DNA from: Aquibium oceanicum
Lineage (GTDB): Bacteria > Pseudomonadota > Alphaproteobacteria > Rhizobiales > Rhizobiaceae
Reading direction: 5' to 3'
DNA: 64,000 nt
Assembly: GCF_001889605.1 (NCBI RefSeq)
Contig: NZ_CP018171.1
Coordinates: 3,122,501-3,186,500 of the forward strand
Shown here: in pieces, positions 48,393 to 57,041 of the stretch
Layout of the letters: each line of letters begins with the position of its first letter
Position numbering within the stretch: the first letter of the stretch is position 1
The notes under the pieces: model-generated
Seen by the model: the letters and a program-made list of their open reading frames with translations, nothing else
The model's database searches: none
What the model was told of the DNA's origin: nothing
Made by a program: the position numbers and the translations under genes

Positions 48393-49184
48393 GTGGAGAA
48401 GAAGCCCCCCCCTCCGTCACGGGCTAACGCCCGCGACACCTCCCCCCCACTGCGTGGGGTGGAGGATAAGCCGTCACGCGCCGCAGCGCCCATCCTCCAC
48501 CCCACGCAGTGGGGGGGAGGTGCCGAGCGGAGCGAGGCGGAGGGGGGGAATCCCGAGCGTCCGTCGCGAAGCCGACGAAAGCAAGGCACCACCGAGCGCG
48601 CCCGCGCCCTGCGATGGGTCGAAAACAGTGCCGAAGGACTTCTCTGGCTCGAACTGAAAGGTGGCAAGCTCGGCGGCCACAAGTTCACCCGCCAACTCCC
48701 CATCGGCCCCTACTTCGCCGACTTCGCCTGCCGCAAGCAGAAGCTCGTCGTCGAAGTCGATGGTTCCCACCACGCCGAAAGCCCCCATGACCGCCGCCGC
48801 GACGAATTCTTCTGCACGCACGGCTGGTCCACCCTCCGCTTCTGGAACACCGACGTCCTCAAGCACCGCAGCTCCGTCTGCGAAACGATCCTCGCCGCCC
48901 TCGTCGGCCGCCTTGCCGAAAATGTCACCGCAGCCGATCTGCGCTTCGTCTACGCCGCAGGCACTCGGAAAGATCGACCCCCGCTCCGATCGGCTCCGCC
49001 GACCACCTCTCCCTCGATCGACGGGGCAGAGGAAAGGCACCCCGTGACCAGCCGCAGCGCTCTTCCTCTCCCCCCGGCGGGGGGAGAGGTGGCATCGCAA
49101 AGCGATGACGGAGTGGGGGAAGAGCCGGGCCGTCGCACCAACTCGTCCTATCCACCTCATTCACCCACGGAACCCACCTCATGA
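48393..49184 (+). CDS. DUF559 endonuclease-like protein, start uncertain
   Basis: An open frame of 263 codons whose core (~66-176) is DUF559, a VSR/PD-(D/E)XK-fold nuclease-like domain: LLWLELKGGKLGGHKFTRQL, PIGPYFADFACRKQKLVVEV, then DGSHHAE and RFWNTDVL. Residues before ~60 (for example GGGAERSEAEGG) and after ~200 are translations of the REP-like repeats and may not be made. No ATG or good ribosome site precedes the core; a GTG at 48459 is one option. Its stop overlaps the ATG of the FAD enzyme (ATGA). It splits the mttB-like and FAD genes and looks like an inserted repeat-associated unit. Confidence 0.75.
   Translation: MEKKPPPPSRANARDTSPPLRGVEDKPSRAAAPILHPTQWGGGAERSEAEGGNPERPSRSRRKQGTTERARALRWVENSAEGLLWLELKGGKLGGHKFTRQLPIGPYFADFACRKQKLVVEVDGSHHAESPHDRRRDEFFCTHGWSTLRFWNTDVLKHRSSVCETILAALVGRLAENVTAADLRFVYAAGTRKDRPPLRSAPPTTSPSIDGAEERHPVTSRSALPLPPAGGEVASQSDDGVGEEPGRRTNSSYPPHSPTEPTS
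48409..48550. repeat. REP-like palindromic doublet (two inverted units)
   Basis: A 31-bp perfect inverted repeat, 48437-48467 against 48492-48522, with a 24-bp loop; the arm core is CTCCCCCCCACTGCGTGGGG. Outside each arm is a further small hairpin (CGGGC-TAAC-GCCCG on the left) and a CCCCCCTCCG-type end, so two copies of one unit face each other. The same unit, in diverged form, occurs at 49066-49118. The DUF559 reading frame runs through it. Confidence 0.85.
49066..49118 (-). repeat. REP-like palindromic unit (single copy)
   Basis: A perfect 10-bp stem CTCTCCCCCC/GGGGGGAGAG (49066-49075 with 49079-49088, 3-base loop), a second hairpin CATCGC-AAA-GCGATG (49093-49107) and a GGAGTGGGGG end. 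Read on the minus strand this has the same order (CTCCGTCA, hairpin, CACCTC, GC-rich palindrome) as each half of the doublet at 48409-48550. It lies at the 3' end of the DUF559 frame. Confidence 0.75.
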
Positions 49185-51754
49185 AATCCCACGTCAAGGC
49201 AGTCGTCATCGGCGGTGGCGTCGTCGGCTGCTCGGTGCTCTACCACCTGGCCAAGGCCGGCTGGACCGACATCATGCTCATCGAGCGGTCGGAGCTGACG
49301 TCCGGCTCGACCTGGCACGCGGCCGGCGGCTTCCATACGCTGAATGGCGATCCCAACGTCGCCAAGCTGCAGGCCTACACGATCTCGCTCTACGAGGAGC
49401 TGGAGAAGATGACCGGGCAGGCCTGCGGGCTGCACCTGGTCGGCGGCTTCCAGATGGCCGATACGCCCGAACGCATGGATTTCCTGCGCCTGGTGCACGC
49501 CAAGTGCCGCTATCTCGGCATGGACACCGAACTGGTCACGCCGTCCGAGGCCAAGGCCATGTTCCCGATCATGGACGAGACCAACTTCGTCGGCGCCCTG
49601 TGGGACCCCGTCGAAGGCCATCTCGACCCCTCGGGCACCACGCACGCCTACGCCAAGGCGGCGAGGATGCTGGGCGCCGAGATCGTGCTGCGCAATCCGG
49701 TCAAGGAACTGACGCAGGAGCCGGACGGCACCTGGAACGTGATTACCGAGCAGGGCACGGTCAAGTGCGAGCACGTCGTGAATGCCGGCGGGCTGTGGGC
49801 GCGCGAGATCGGCCGTATGGTCGGGCTCGAACTCCCCGTGCTCGCCATGGAGCACATGTACCTGCTCACCGAGGACATGCCGGAGGTGATGGAGTTCAAC
49901 AAGGCGACCGGCCGCGAGCTCTGCCATGTCATCGATTTCCGCGGCGAGATCTACACCCGCCAGGAACGCCAGGGCATGCTGCTCGGCACTTACGAGAAGG
50001 CTTGCAAGCCCTGGTCGCCGGTCAACACGCCGTGGGATTTCGGCCACGAACTGCTGCAGCCCGACATCGACCGCATAGCGCCGTCGCTGGAAGTCGGCTT
50101 CCGCCACTTCCCCGCGATCGAGAAGGCCGGCATCAAGCAGATCATCAACGGCCCCTTCACCTTCGCCCCCGACGGCAATCCGCTGGTCGGCCCCGTCCAG
50201 GGCCTCACCAACTTCTGGTCGGCCTGCGCGGTCATGGCGGGCTTCTCACAGGGTGGCGGCGTGGGGCTCGCGCTGTCGAACTGGATGGTGAACGGCGACC
50301 CGGGCTTCGACGTCTGGGGCATGGACGTTTCCCGCTTCGGAGAGTGGGCCGGCCTGCGCTACACCAACGCCAAGGTGCGTGAAAACTATTCGCGCCGCTT
50401 CTCGATCCGCTTCCCCAACGAGGAGCTCCCCGCCGCACGTCCGGCTCAGACCACCCCGCTCTACGACATCATGCTATCGCAGAACGCCGTCATGGGCGAT
50501 TCATGGGGACTCGAGACTCCGCTCTGGTTCGCGCCGAAAGGCACTGAGCCGAAGGACATCGTCTCCTTCCACCGTTCCAACGATTTCGAGCATGTCGGCA
50601 ACGAGGTCCGCGGCGTGCGCGAACGCGTCGGCGTCACCGAGATCGCCAACTTCGCCAAATACGAGGTGTCAGGCGCGGGAGCGGAGGATTTCCTCAACCG
50701 GCTGATGACCAACCGCATGCCGAAGTACGGCCGCATCGTGCTCACCCCCATGCTCAACGAGCGTGGCAAGCTGATCGGCGATTTCACCATCGCCAAGGCG
50801 GGTGACGAACGCTTCATGATCTGGGGCTCGTCCGCCGCCCAGAAATACCACATGCGCTGGTTCGAGAACCACCTGCCGAAGGACGCTTCCGTCCGCATCC
50901 ACCGCTTCGACCAGACGCTGGTCGGCCTCTCCATCGCCGGCCCGAAGTCGCAGGAACTGCTGCAGAAGCTCGTCGACGAGGACGTGTCGTCAAAAGCGTT
51001 CCGTTTCATGGATTTCCGCAAGATGGCGGTCGGCGGCGCGCCATGCATGGTCAACCGCATCACCTACACCGGCGATCTCGGCTACGAGATCTGGATGGCG
51101 CCGGCCTACGAACGCAAGGTCTACGCGGCCATCAAGGAGGCGGGCGAGGAGTTCGGCATCGTAGATTTCGGCATGCGCGCGCTGCTTTCCATGCGGCTAG
51201 AGAAGAACTTCCCCACCTGGTTCCGCGAGTTGCGCCCCATCTACGGCCCCTTCGAGGGCTCGATGGACCGTTTCGTCAAACTAGAGAAGAACGACTTCAT
51301 CGGCCGCGACGCGGCGGCGAAGGAGAAGGCCGACGGCCCGAAGCTGCGTCGCGTCTCGATGATCGTCGACGCGCTCGATGCCGACGTGATGGGCGACGAG
51401 CCGATCTGGGCCAGGGTCGGCGACAAGGACTACGGCACCGTGGAAGCCGCCCACGGCCACGGCCCGAAGCGCTACGACGCCGAAGGCAAGATCGCCGGCC
51501 CCTCCCCCGCCGAGAAGGGCGCGGCCTCGATCCTGGGCAGCGTCGATGGCGAATGGCGCGTCGTCGGCTGGGTCACCTCGGGCGGCTACGGCCACTACGT
51601 GCAGAAATCGATGGCGCAAGGCTACGTCCCGGCCGAACTGGCCGACGACGAGAGCGAGAACCTGTTCGAGATCGAGATCCTCGGCCACCGCCGCCCCGCG
51701 CGCATCAACGTCGAGCCGCCGTTCGATCCGGCGGGCGAGAAGATGCGGGGGTGA
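49181..51754 (+). CDS. FAD-dependent oxidoreductase with C-terminal GcvT domain (dimethylglycine/sarcosine dehydrogenase type)
   Basis: An 857-aa flavoprotein of the DMGDH/sarcosine-dehydrogenase family. Residues ~5-370 are a DAO-type FAD domain with VVIGGGVVGCSVLYHLAKAG and, at His46 in GSTWHAAGGF, the position that carries covalent FAD in DMGDH. An FAO_M linker follows (~380-430), and ~440-850 is a GcvT/aminomethyltransferase-fold domain (IANFAKYEVSGAGAEDFLNR ... FGMRALLSMRLEKNFPTWF) that passes the one-carbon unit to tetrahydrofolate. Likely reaction: oxidative N-demethylation of dimethylglycine or sarcosine. It follows the MttB-like gene in the same direction. Confidence 0.9.
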   Translation: MKSHVKAVVIGGGVVGCSVLYHLAKAGWTDIMLIERSELTSGSTWHAAGGFHTLNGDPNVAKLQAYTISLYEELEKMTGQACGLHLVGGFQMADTPERMDFLRLVHAKCRYLGMDTELVTPSEAKAMFPIMDETNFVGALWDPVEGHLDPSGTTHAYAKAARMLGAEIVLRNPVKELTQEPDGTWNVITEQGTVKCEHVVNAGGLWAREIGRMVGLELPVLAMEHMYLLTEDMPEVMEFNKATGRELCHVIDFRGEIYTRQERQGMLLGTYEKACKPWSPVNTPWDFGHELLQPDIDRIAPSLEVGFRHFPAIEKAGIKQIINGPFTFAPDGNPLVGPVQGLTNFWSACAVMAGFSQGGGVGLALSNWMVNGDPGFDVWGMDVSRFGEWAGLRYTNAKVRENYSRRFSIRFPNEELPAARPAQTTPLYDIMLSQNAVMGDSWGLETPLWFAPKGTEPKDIVSFHRSNDFEHVGNEVRGVRERVGVTEIANFAKYEVSGAGAEDFLNRLMTNRMPKYGRIVLTPMLNERGKLIGDFTIAKAGDERFMIWGSSAAQKYHMRWFENHLPKDASVRIHRFDQTLVGLSIAGPKSQELLQKLVDEDVSSKAFRFMDFRKMAVGGAPCMVNRITYTGDLGYEIWMAPAYERKVYAAIKEAGEEFGIVDFGMRALLSMRLEKNFPTWFRELRPIYGPFEGSMDRFVKLEKNDFIGRDAAAKEKADGPKLRRVSMIVDALDADVMGDEPIWARVGDKDYGTVEAAHGHGPKRYDAEGKIAGPSPAEKGAASILGSVDGEWRVVGWVTSGGYGHYVQKSMAQGYVPAELADDESENLFEIEILGHRRPARINVEPPFDPAGEKMRG

Positions 51755-51765
51755 CCGGAGCCCGG

Positions 51766-52443
51766 TTAGCGCCTGCAGACGAAGTAGATCTCGTTGTTGA
51801 GCACCGCCGTGGTGCCCCGCAACGGCAGGCAGGCGGTGCGCTCGATGCGGAAGCCGTGCGCGACGAGCGTTTCGCGAAACCGCCGGTGGTCGAAGCCGAT
51901 ATGGGTGCCGCACCAGCCGTCCACCCATTCGCGATCCACCGGCCGCGAAAAGGTCGTGCGCCAGATCCGTGACGGGTTGGCGCCCTGCCTTCCGCCCTTC
52001 CACCAGCGAAAGACGTTCTTCAGCAGCGCCGACGGCCCGGTTTCGATCGGCACGCCGAAAACGAAGACGGCGCCTGCCTTGCCGAGCCTGGCGACGTTGT
52101 CGAGCAGCGCCGCGTTGGCCGCGTCGGAGAGATGTTCGCAGACCTCCATGCAGTAGACGACGTCGAACGTGCCCGCGAGTTCGTCGATGAAGTCCGGCAC
52201 CGCGCCGAAGGTCGTGGCGCCCTCGAAGGTCATCTCGCCGAGCAGCCAGGGATCGTAGCCGAACAGGTTTTCCTTCGCCGTATACCGGCTGAGCTGGTTG
52301 AAGAACGCGCCGTCGCCGCAGCCATAGTCGAAGATCCTCTGGCCGGGTTCGATCGGAACGATGCGAGCGGCCTGGTCGAGCCGCCGCGAATGCGCGATGG
52401 ACTTCAGGAATTCGTTGGTATTGCGGGTGAGGTCTGCGTACAT
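51766..52443 (-). CDS. Class I SAM-dependent methyltransferase
   Basis: A 225-aa methyltransferase of the UbiE/Methyltransf_11 type. Motif I is RIFDYGCGDGAFFNQLSR (SAM binding), motif II VVYCMEVCEHLSDAANAALL, and motif III AVFVFGVPIETGPSAL. The ATG at 52443 gives MYADLTRNTNEF. It is convergent with the FAD enzyme (11-bp gap) and divergent from the GAF kinase. Substrate unknown; a sugar or quinone role is equally possible. Confidence 0.85.
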   Translation of the reverse strand: MYADLTRNTNEFLKSIAHSRRLDQAARIVPIEPGQRIFDYGCGDGAFFNQLSRYTAKENLFGYDPWLLGEMTFEGATTFGAVPDFIDELAGTFDVVYCMEVCEHLSDAANAALLDNVARLGKAGAVFVFGVPIETGPSALLKNVFRWWKGGRQGANPSRIWRTTFSRPVDREWVDGWCGTHIGFDHRRFRETLVAHGFRIERTACLPLRGTTAVLNNEIYFVCRR

Positions 52444-52596
52444 CGCGACGGTTCTAGACACGACCACCGGAAACTCAAGCGCTCGCCGCGACGGTCGCAA
52501 CCGACGTGAGGACGCTCCGGGAGCGCCCTCTCTTGCCGGATCGCAAATAGAACCGTAACCACAGGAACCACGACGACCGCATAGAGAATACGAAGA

Positions 52597-53691
52597 ATGA
52601 AGGCCGCCACCCATCCGCGACAGGAAGAGCGTCTCGCCCGGCTGCGCGAATACGACATCCTCGACACCCCGCGAGAGAGCGACTTCGACGACATCGTCGG
52701 GCTGGCTTCGCAGATCTGCGAGACGCCGATCTCGGTGGTGAACCTGATCGACAGGGAGCGGCAGTGGTTCAAGGCAGAAGTCGGCCTCGGCGTTCGGGAG
52801 ACGCCGCTCGAGACGTCGCTCTGCTCGCACGCGGTCCTCGAGCAGGACTACATGGAAATCCCGGACACGCTGGCCGACGACCGCACCGCCGACAACCCTT
52901 TGTGCCTCGACACGAATGGCCTGCGATTCTACGCGGGCTTCCTGCTGAAGTCCGCCGAAGGACTGCCGATCGGGACCCTTTGCGTTCTCGACACCAAGCC
53001 GCGCCGGCTTTCCGACGCCCAGCGCAATGCCCTGCGGGTGCTCGCAAGGCAGGTGGTGAACCAGCTCGACCTGCGCCTCGCCCTGTCGCGCCAGGAGCTC
53101 ATGCGCCAGGAGATCGACCATCGCGTCAAGAATTCGCTCCAGTCGATCGGCGCCTATGTCAGGCAGCGGCGCAGGCGGTCGCAAAGCGATGAAGCGAAGG
53201 ACACGCTCGCCGCTGTCGAGACGCGCATCGAGGCGGTAGCCTCCCTGCACGAACAGTTCTACCGCGCCGACGACGGCAGACGGCTCGACCTCGCGGAACT
53301 CGGAGCGCGGCTCCAGGAACTGACCGCCGAGATGTGCCCGCCCGGCATCTTTGTCGAGGTGCGGCTTCCCGCCGTCGAGGTCGGCGCGAAGTCCGCCTCA
53401 GCGCTCTCCATGGTCATGAGCGAATTCATCGCCAATTCCATCAAGCACGCCTTCGATGACCGCACGGAAGGACGCATCGAGGTGACGGGCGCGCTTTCAA
53501 GCGACGGCCGGATCGAGATCCAGTGCCGCGACAACGGCGCGGGCGGCGCCGGCGTGGTCACGCGGGACCGGTCCAGCGGCGGCCTCGGCCTGCGCATCAT
53601 CGAGGCGGGCGTGGGACAACTCCGCGCCAGTCCCCGCTGGACGTCGGATGCCGGCGGCACCACACTGTCCTTCGCCTTCGACGGCGGGTAG
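52597..53691 (+). CDS. GAF-HisKA_2 histidine kinase
   Basis: A 364-aa soluble sensor kinase. Residues ~15-155 are a GAF domain (LARLREYDILDTPRESDFDD; SVVNLIDRERQWFKAEVG). The phosphoacceptor His175 is in EIDHRVKNSLQSIGAYV, as in HWE/HisKA_2 kinases, and the ATP domain has SEFIANSIKHAFDD, CRDNGAGG and GGLGLRIIEAG. No response regulator is adjacent; in this lineage such kinases often signal to the PhyR general stress system. It is divergent from the methyltransferase gene. Confidence 0.9.
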   Translation: MKAATHPRQEERLARLREYDILDTPRESDFDDIVGLASQICETPISVVNLIDRERQWFKAEVGLGVRETPLETSLCSHAVLEQDYMEIPDTLADDRTADNPLCLDTNGLRFYAGFLLKSAEGLPIGTLCVLDTKPRRLSDAQRNALRVLARQVVNQLDLRLALSRQELMRQEIDHRVKNSLQSIGAYVRQRRRRSQSDEAKDTLAAVETRIEAVASLHEQFYRADDGRRLDLAELGARLQELTAEMCPPGIFVEVRLPAVEVGAKSASALSMVMSEFIANSIKHAFDDRTEGRIEVTGALSSDGRIEIQCRDNGAGGAGVVTRDRSSGGLGLRIIEAGVGQLRASPRWTSDAGGTTLSFAFDGG

Positions 53692-53748
53692 ACGGCGGCG
53701 GCCGACACGACGTGGTTTCAATCACAGGAAAGTCCGGGGAGTGATCAC

Positions 53749-54555
53749 ATGAAAGCAGATGCGGAGGCCTTGTCGCCGGAAGAACTCCTCGAAGCCGAGG
53801 CCGCGGTCGACCTGCCCGAAATCGGCGCGCGCGACCGCTACGACGCGCTGATGAAGGTCGTGACCAATCGCGTCACCGTGCGCGCCTTCGATCCTGACTT
53901 CGAGGTGCCGCGCGAGCATTTCGAGATGATTCTCGAGGCCGCCCGCCACGCGCCGTCCGGCGCCAACGCCCAGCCCTGGCACTTCATCGTCATCACCGAG
54001 CCCGAGTTGAAAGAGAAGATCGCCGGCTACTTCGTCGAGGAACAACGCCGCCGCGCCAAGCTCAAGATGAAGTTCCCGACGCCCGACTATCGCGGGCTCG
54101 CCACCGCGCCGGGCTTCATCGTTGTGGCGACCGATTTCCGCTGGGTCTCCGCCTTTCCGGTGCTGAAGGACGACACGTCGGACCTGAACCGGATGTACCG
54201 GGAGAATGCCGAGCGCATCCTCCTCCAGTCGGTCGCGGCCGCCACCATGTCGGCCCATCTCGCCGCCGCAGCACTCGGCTACAATGTTTGGTGGATCACC
54301 GCGATCGGCCAGGAAGCTGCGCAGGAGGCGATGAAGCCGCTGCTCGGCATTCCCGAGGAGCTTTCGGTGCTCGACATCATGGCCTTCGGTCCGCCGGCCA
54401 AGGCGCCCTACAAGCGCTGGCGCAAGCCGCTGGAGGAGATCGCCAACTGGAACCGGTTCGATCCCGCGCACCACATGACCGGCGAGGAACTGGAGGACTG
54501 GATCCAGACCCGCCGCCACCGCGTCATGTTCAAGGACGCCTCGAAGGTCGACTGA
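53749..54555 (+). CDS. Nitroreductase-family protein
   Basis: A 268-aa FMN oxidoreductase. Family blocks: TNRVTVRAFDPDFEVPREHF, EAARHAPSGANAQPWHFIVI (FMN binding) and MSAHLAAAALGYNVWWITAI. The C-terminal part (AFGPPAKAPYKRWRKPLEEI) is typical of nitroreductases. The substrate is unknown. It is alone between the GAF kinase and the NYN gene. Confidence 0.9.
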   Translation: MKADAEALSPEELLEAEAAVDLPEIGARDRYDALMKVVTNRVTVRAFDPDFEVPREHFEMILEAARHAPSGANAQPWHFIVITEPELKEKIAGYFVEEQRRRAKLKMKFPTPDYRGLATAPGFIVVATDFRWVSAFPVLKDDTSDLNRMYRENAERILLQSVAAATMSAHLAAAALGYNVWWITAIGQEAAQEAMKPLLGIPEELSVLDIMAFGPPAKAPYKRWRKPLEEIANWNRFDPAHHMTGEELEDWIQTRRHRVMFKDASKVD

Positions 54556-54589
54556 TCGGCCGACGATAAGAAAAGAGATCGGAAACGCC

Positions 54590-55404
54590 ATGGCTACCCC
54601 CGACCGCTCGCCCCGCCTCGCCGTCCTGATCGACGCCGACAACGCGTCCGCCAGGATCGCCGACGGCCTGTTCGAGGAGATCGCCAAGATCGGCGAGGCC
54701 AGCGTGCGCCGCATCTACGGCGACTTTTCCAGCACTCGCTCGAAGGCCTGGATCGAAGTCTTGGCCAAGCACGCCATCGTGCCGCATCAGCAGTTCGCCT
54801 ACACGACCGGCAAGAACGCCTCCGACATCACGCTGGTCATCGACGCCATGGACCTTCTGCATTCCGGCCGTTTCGACGGCTTCTGCCTCGTGTCGTCCGA
54901 CAGCGACTTCACGCGGCTCGCCTCGCGCATCCGCGAGCAGGGCATCGACGTGTTCGGCTTCGGCGAGCAGAAGACGCCCGAAAGTTTCCGCCAGGCATGC
55001 CGGCGCTTCATCTACACCGAGAACCTGCTGCCCGGCGCGGCCAACGACAGTTCCGACAGCGGCGACGAACGCCCGACCGGGACGCTGCAGCCGCCCAGCG
55101 CCGCCGTCCCGCTGATCCGTCGCGTGCTGGCCGAGATGGAGAGCCCCGACGGCTGGGTGCATCTGGGCGGCGTCGGCACGCAGCTGGTCAACCGCTACCC
55201 GGATTTCGATCCGCGCTCCTACGGCTTTCGCAAGCTGTCGGATCTCGTGCGAAAGACCGGCGCCTACGAGGTGAAGTCCGGCCCGGGCACCTCGCTGGTC
55301 ATGCGGCCGACACCCAAGGCGGCGGAGACGAAAGCCGCGGAGCCGGCCGCCAAGCCGCGGTCGCGGCGCAGGACGTCGGCCAGGCGAAGACGGACGCGAA
55401 GTAG
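54590..55404 (+). CDS. NYN (LabA/DUF88) domain protein with LOTUS-like domain; no proper stop
   Basis: A NYN/PIN-fold RNase-like protein. NYN domain: RLAVLIDADNASARIADGLF, RRIYGDFSSTRSKAWIEVL, GKNASDITLVIDAMDLLHSG and FCLVSSDSDFTRLASRIREQ, which carry the conserved acidic residues. Residues ~175-245 resemble an OST-HTH/LOTUS RNA-binding domain (PLIRRVLAEMESPDGWVHLG; SYGFRKLSDLVRK). The start frame has no stop codon where the protein should end; it reads on to 56908 straight through the DddP-like gene. A TAG at 55402-55404 in another frame gives a plausible end (VGQAKTDAK), so I place the end there and suspect a frameshift. Confidence 0.72.
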
Positions 55405-55415
55405 CGGGGACGGGC

Positions 55416-56789
55416 ATGGAGACGGCAGGGTCGAGCTTCGGACGTCATCGCAAGATCATGCCATTCGATCCGGCTGGCGGCCCCGGCGGCGCAACCGACG
55501 AGGCGGCGCTCCGGCGCGCCTCGCGCGAAAAGGCCGCGGCGCTGAACAGCCACGTGCTCGGCTACGGCGCGCTTGCCGAGGCGGAATGGGCGGCGGCGGG
55601 TATCGCAGCACCCGATCTCCCAGCCATGCGCCGCTATCGCCTCGACCGCATCCGCGCCGAACTGAAGCGGCGAGATCTCGCCGGCGCCCTGCTCTACGAC
55701 CCGGTCAATATCCGCTACGCGACCGATTCCACCAACATGCAGCTCTGGGTTGCCCACAACCCCACGCGCCACTGCTTCGTGGCGACCGAGGGGCCGGTGG
55801 TACTGTTCGACTATTTTTCCTGCGAGCACCTGTCGGACCATTCCGGTGTGGTCGACGAGGTCCGGCCGGCGGTGTCGTGGATGTATCTTTACGGCGGCGA
55901 GTTGACCGAAAGGAAAGTCCGCCGCTGGGCCGCCGGCATCGCGGACCTCGTGCGCGAACACGGCGGCGGAAATGCCCGCCTCGCGGTCGACCACCTGAAT
56001 CCAGAAGGCGTGGCCGAACTCGCCCGCCTCGGCGTGTCCATTCACAACGGCGAAGCCGTGATGGAGAATGCCCGCCTGATAAAATCGTCCGACGAGATCC
56101 TCGCCATGCGCCGCGCCATCGGCGCCTGCGAGGCAGCGATGACAGAAATGGAAGCCGCGTTGACCCCCGGCATCTCGGAAAACGCGCTCTGGGCCGAACT
56201 CCACCGCGGCAACATCGCGCGCGGCGGCGAGTGGATCGAGACGCGGCTTCTCGCCTCCGGCCCGCGCACCAACCCCTGGTTCCAGGAGTGCTCCTCGCGC
56301 ATCGTGGAGGCGGGCGATCTCGTCGCCTTCGATACCGACCTCATCGGCCCCTACGGCTTCTGCGCCGACATCTCGCGCACCTGGCTCGCCGGCGACGTGC
56401 GCCCGACGAACGAGCAGCGCGACCTCTACCGCATCGCCGCCGACCAGATCGCGGCGAACACCGAGCTGATGCGGCCGGGCGTCTCCTTTCGCGACCTGGT
56501 GGAACGTTCAGTCGTGCCGCCCGGCGACTGCTACCCCACCCGCTATGGCGTCCTCTATCACGGCGTCGGCCTCGCAGACGAATACCCCACCCTGCCGCAT
56601 GCCTCCGACTGGACCGACGATACGCCCGACGGCATCCTGGAGCCGGGCATGGTGCTGTGCGTGGAAAGTTACATCGGCCGGCTCGGCGGCCGCGAGGGCG
56701 TCAAGATCGAGGAGCAGATCTTGATCACCGAGGTGGGCAACGAGAAACTCTCAGCCTATCCGCTCGACGAGCGGCTCCTCGGCGCCTGA
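55416..56789 (+). CDS. dddP: M24-family protein, DddP-like (dimethylsulfoniopropionate lyase family)
   Basis: A 457-aa peptidase-M24-fold protein matching DMSP lyase DddP far better than a typical aminopeptidase: YATDSTNMQLWVAHNP, GGEWIETRLLASGPRTNPWF and FDTDLIGPYGFCADISRTW. The six metal ligands of DddP are all present (Asp306, Asp308, Asp318, His382, Glu417, Glu432), with the same spacing as I recall from the Ruegeria enzyme (2, 10, 64, 35, 15). Tyr377 and Asp388 match the proposed catalytic residues at the same offset. DddP splits DMSP into acrylate and dimethyl sulfide. Other DddP-like M24 proteins may not be lyases. Start at 55416; MPFDPAG (55458) is possible. Confidence 0.7.
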   Translation: METAGSSFGRHRKIMPFDPAGGPGGATDEAALRRASREKAAALNSHVLGYGALAEAEWAAAGIAAPDLPAMRRYRLDRIRAELKRRDLAGALLYDPVNIRYATDSTNMQLWVAHNPTRHCFVATEGPVVLFDYFSCEHLSDHSGVVDEVRPAVSWMYLYGGELTERKVRRWAAGIADLVREHGGGNARLAVDHLNPEGVAELARLGVSIHNGEAVMENARLIKSSDEILAMRRAIGACEAAMTEMEAALTPGISENALWAELHRGNIARGGEWIETRLLASGPRTNPWFQECSSRIVEAGDLVAFDTDLIGPYGFCADISRTWLAGDVRPTNEQRDLYRIAADQIAANTELMRPGVSFRDLVERSVVPPGDCYPTRYGVLYHGVGLADEYPTLPHASDWTDDTPDGILEPGMVLCVESYIGRLGGREGVKIEEQILITEVGNEKLSAYPLDERLLGA

Positions 56790-56816
56790 GGCTGCCAGTA
56801 CGCATCGCGAGAAAGA

Positions 56817-56960
56817 CTACCGCTGGTCGCGGTTCCGCGAGGCCGCGCCGGGCGGCGGTTCGCGCCGCTGCCGCTCCCGCACATAGGCGAAGGCCAGGAT
56901 GCCGATGATCGCGATCGACGATCCGATCATGCCGAATAGCCAGAACATCTGGTCCCCCAT
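56817..56960 (-). CDS. Small membrane protein, 47 aa
   Basis: A 47-codon frame opening MGDQMFWLFGMIGSSIAIIG, with a hydrophobic segment that runs to about residue 27 (ILAFAYVR), and a basic tail (RERQRREPPPGAASRNRDQR). GAGGGG lies ~10 nt before the ATG. It is on the opposite strand to its left neighbour and on the same strand as the PhnD-like gene. No family is recognised, but the single membrane helix plus charged tail is protein-like. Confidence 0.6.
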   Translation of the reverse strand: MGDQMFWLFGMIGSSIAIIGILAFAYVRERQRREPPPGAASRNRDQR

Positions 56961-57041
56961 CGTCCATCCCCTCTCGGCCCCGAAGCCACAAGTTTCCGGC
57001 TGCCGCGCCCTTGCCCAGTCTGCGCGACCGGAGCCGATCGA

